This document shows positions 6,736 through 7,399 of a stretch of DNA of 7,399 bases, one piece after another (position 1 is the stretch's first letter; each line of letters begins with the position of its first letter). The notes under the pieces were generated by a model, which had not been told where the DNA came from, made no database searches, and was given only the letters and a program-made list of their open reading frames with translations. The translations under genes were made by a program, and so were the position numbers. Source of the stretch: JACOVP01 sp964390715. Its GTDB lineage: Archaea > Nanobdellota > Nanobdellia > SCGC-AAA011-G17 > UBA489. The stretch is taken from NCBI GenBank assembly GCA_964390715.1, contig CAYMIM010000033.1, positions 1 to 7,399 of the forward strand. The letters run 5' to 3'.

Positions 6736-7399
6736 ATGGGTTTGGGTTGTTTTTGGGTTTCTCTTACTGTCTTCTTTAGCAACTTTCGCAGCGGTAGCTC
6801 CTCTTGAGACAGCAGATTCTCTAGAAACTTCTTCACCCAAGGATTTTTACCTGATTACTTATCCGACTACTCATCTCGCGGCGACACAAGCATCTCTTCA
6901 AAAACAATTTCCCATAGAACAATCACTTCCTGATTACCGATATGTCGTGTACGCTTCTCGTGAAGACTTAGACTCTTTAGTTACCCAAGACTCTCTTGTT
7001 GACTATACTCTTTATCCAGCAGCTTCTGATGTTATGCTAGTTCCTGAAACTACTTCCACTTATTTTTTACACCTTTTTCCTTCAACACCTCGCGACGCTC
7101 TTGTTTCCTTTTTCGCAACACAAGATATTCCTGTTACCACTTTAGCTCCAAACTTACTTTCTGTTCCAGCCACCGCAGAAACTCTTGCTCTTTTAGCACA
7201 AGTTCATGGTGTTAGCGCTGTCACTGGCGATGCTCAGATGGGGATTCAGAATGATCTCGCTAATACTGTCAGCGGCACGAAAGACGTACGCAAACGCTTT
7301 GGATTGTATGGTCAAGGGCAAATTATCGCCGTTGGAGACACTGGTTTAGATACTGGTGTTAATGACGCGAGCATGCATGATGATGTTGAAGGGCGCATT
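6722..7399 (+). CDS. KP-43-like subtilisin-family serine protease precursor (3' end outside window)
   Basis: The first 226 codons of a secreted subtilase (peptidase family S8) are present. Residues 1-26 are a signal peptide (hydrophobic VWVVFGFLLLSSLATFA, ending AAVA). Residues 42-173 are a propeptide made of two similar modules, about 42-105 and 113-173. The mature enzyme then begins: FGLYGQGQIIAVGDTGLDTG (193-212) holds the catalytic Asp206 in the D-T-G motif, followed by VNDASMHDDVEGRI. As I recall it, this run is nearly the same as in the alkaline protease KP-43 of Bacillus, and the propeptide phrase LPDYRYVVYA parallels IPDYAYIVEY of that protein. The catalytic His and Ser and any C-terminal domains lie beyond the edge, so activity cannot be judged. 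The ATG at 6722 is the first possible start, because a TAG closes the frame at 6683-6685 and no ATG, GTG or TTG lies between. The product should act outside the cell or at its surface, degrading proteins. Confidence 0.9.
   Translation, partial: MKLFQWVWVVFGFLLLSSLATFAAVAPLETADSLETSSPKDFYLITYPTTHLAATQASLQKQFPIEQSLPDYRYVVYASREDLDSLVTQDSLVDYTLYPAASDVMLVPETTSTYFLHLFPSTPRDALVSFFATQDIPVTTLAPNLLSVPATAETLALLAQVHGVSAVTGDAQMGIQNDLANTVSGTKDVRKRFGLYGQGQIIAVGDTGLDTGVNDASMHDDVEGRI

Overview
The window most likely comes from an archaeon with a moderately AT-rich genome. Three things point that way. TATA-box-like elements (TATATAAA / TTTATATA) lie upstream of the + strand genes, and at 2446 the spacing fits a nearly leaderless mRNA. 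An ADP-forming acyl-CoA synthetase alpha subunit is encoded as a separate polypeptide. The two large secreted proteins lack Shine-Dalgarno sites. A DPANN-type or other uncultured lineage is possible, but nothing here fixes the taxon.

Layout. 1-345 (+) is the 3' end of a glutamate dehydrogenase gene. It meets 342-1697 (-), an ADP-forming acetyl/acyl-CoA synthetase alpha subunit, tail to tail, and the two stop codons share a TTAA. Seventeen bases upstream of the synthetase, on the same strand, is a small predicted lipoprotein (1715-2338, -) whose C-terminal half looks like a free-standing subtilase propeptide (fervidolysin-N-prodomain / I9-like). A short divergent region with one TATA element on both strands separates it from 2446-6624 (+). 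That gene encodes a 1392-residue surface protein with a signal peptide, four IPT/TIG-like Ig domains, a glycoside-hydrolase-like core resembling DUF6259-type proteins, an acidic linker and a C-terminal membrane helix. After a 97-bp intergenic region containing a hairpin, a TATA box and a 15-bp tandem repeat, 6722-7399 (+) begins a KP-43-like subtilase. It is cut by the right window edge just after the catalytic Asp motif.

Working together (inference). The right half encodes a cell-surface or secreted degradation set: a membrane-tethered carbohydrate-active enzyme candidate and a subtilase, plus a possible lipid-anchored protease inhibitor or folding assistant. The left half holds two enzymes of energy-conserving amino-acid fermentation: glutamate dehydrogenase, and an acyl-CoA synthetase that makes ATP from acyl-CoA. 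Together they would fit extracellular polymer digestion feeding peptide fermentation. No RNA genes, CRISPR arrays or insertion sequences were seen, and no gene-free stretch exceeds 300 bases.
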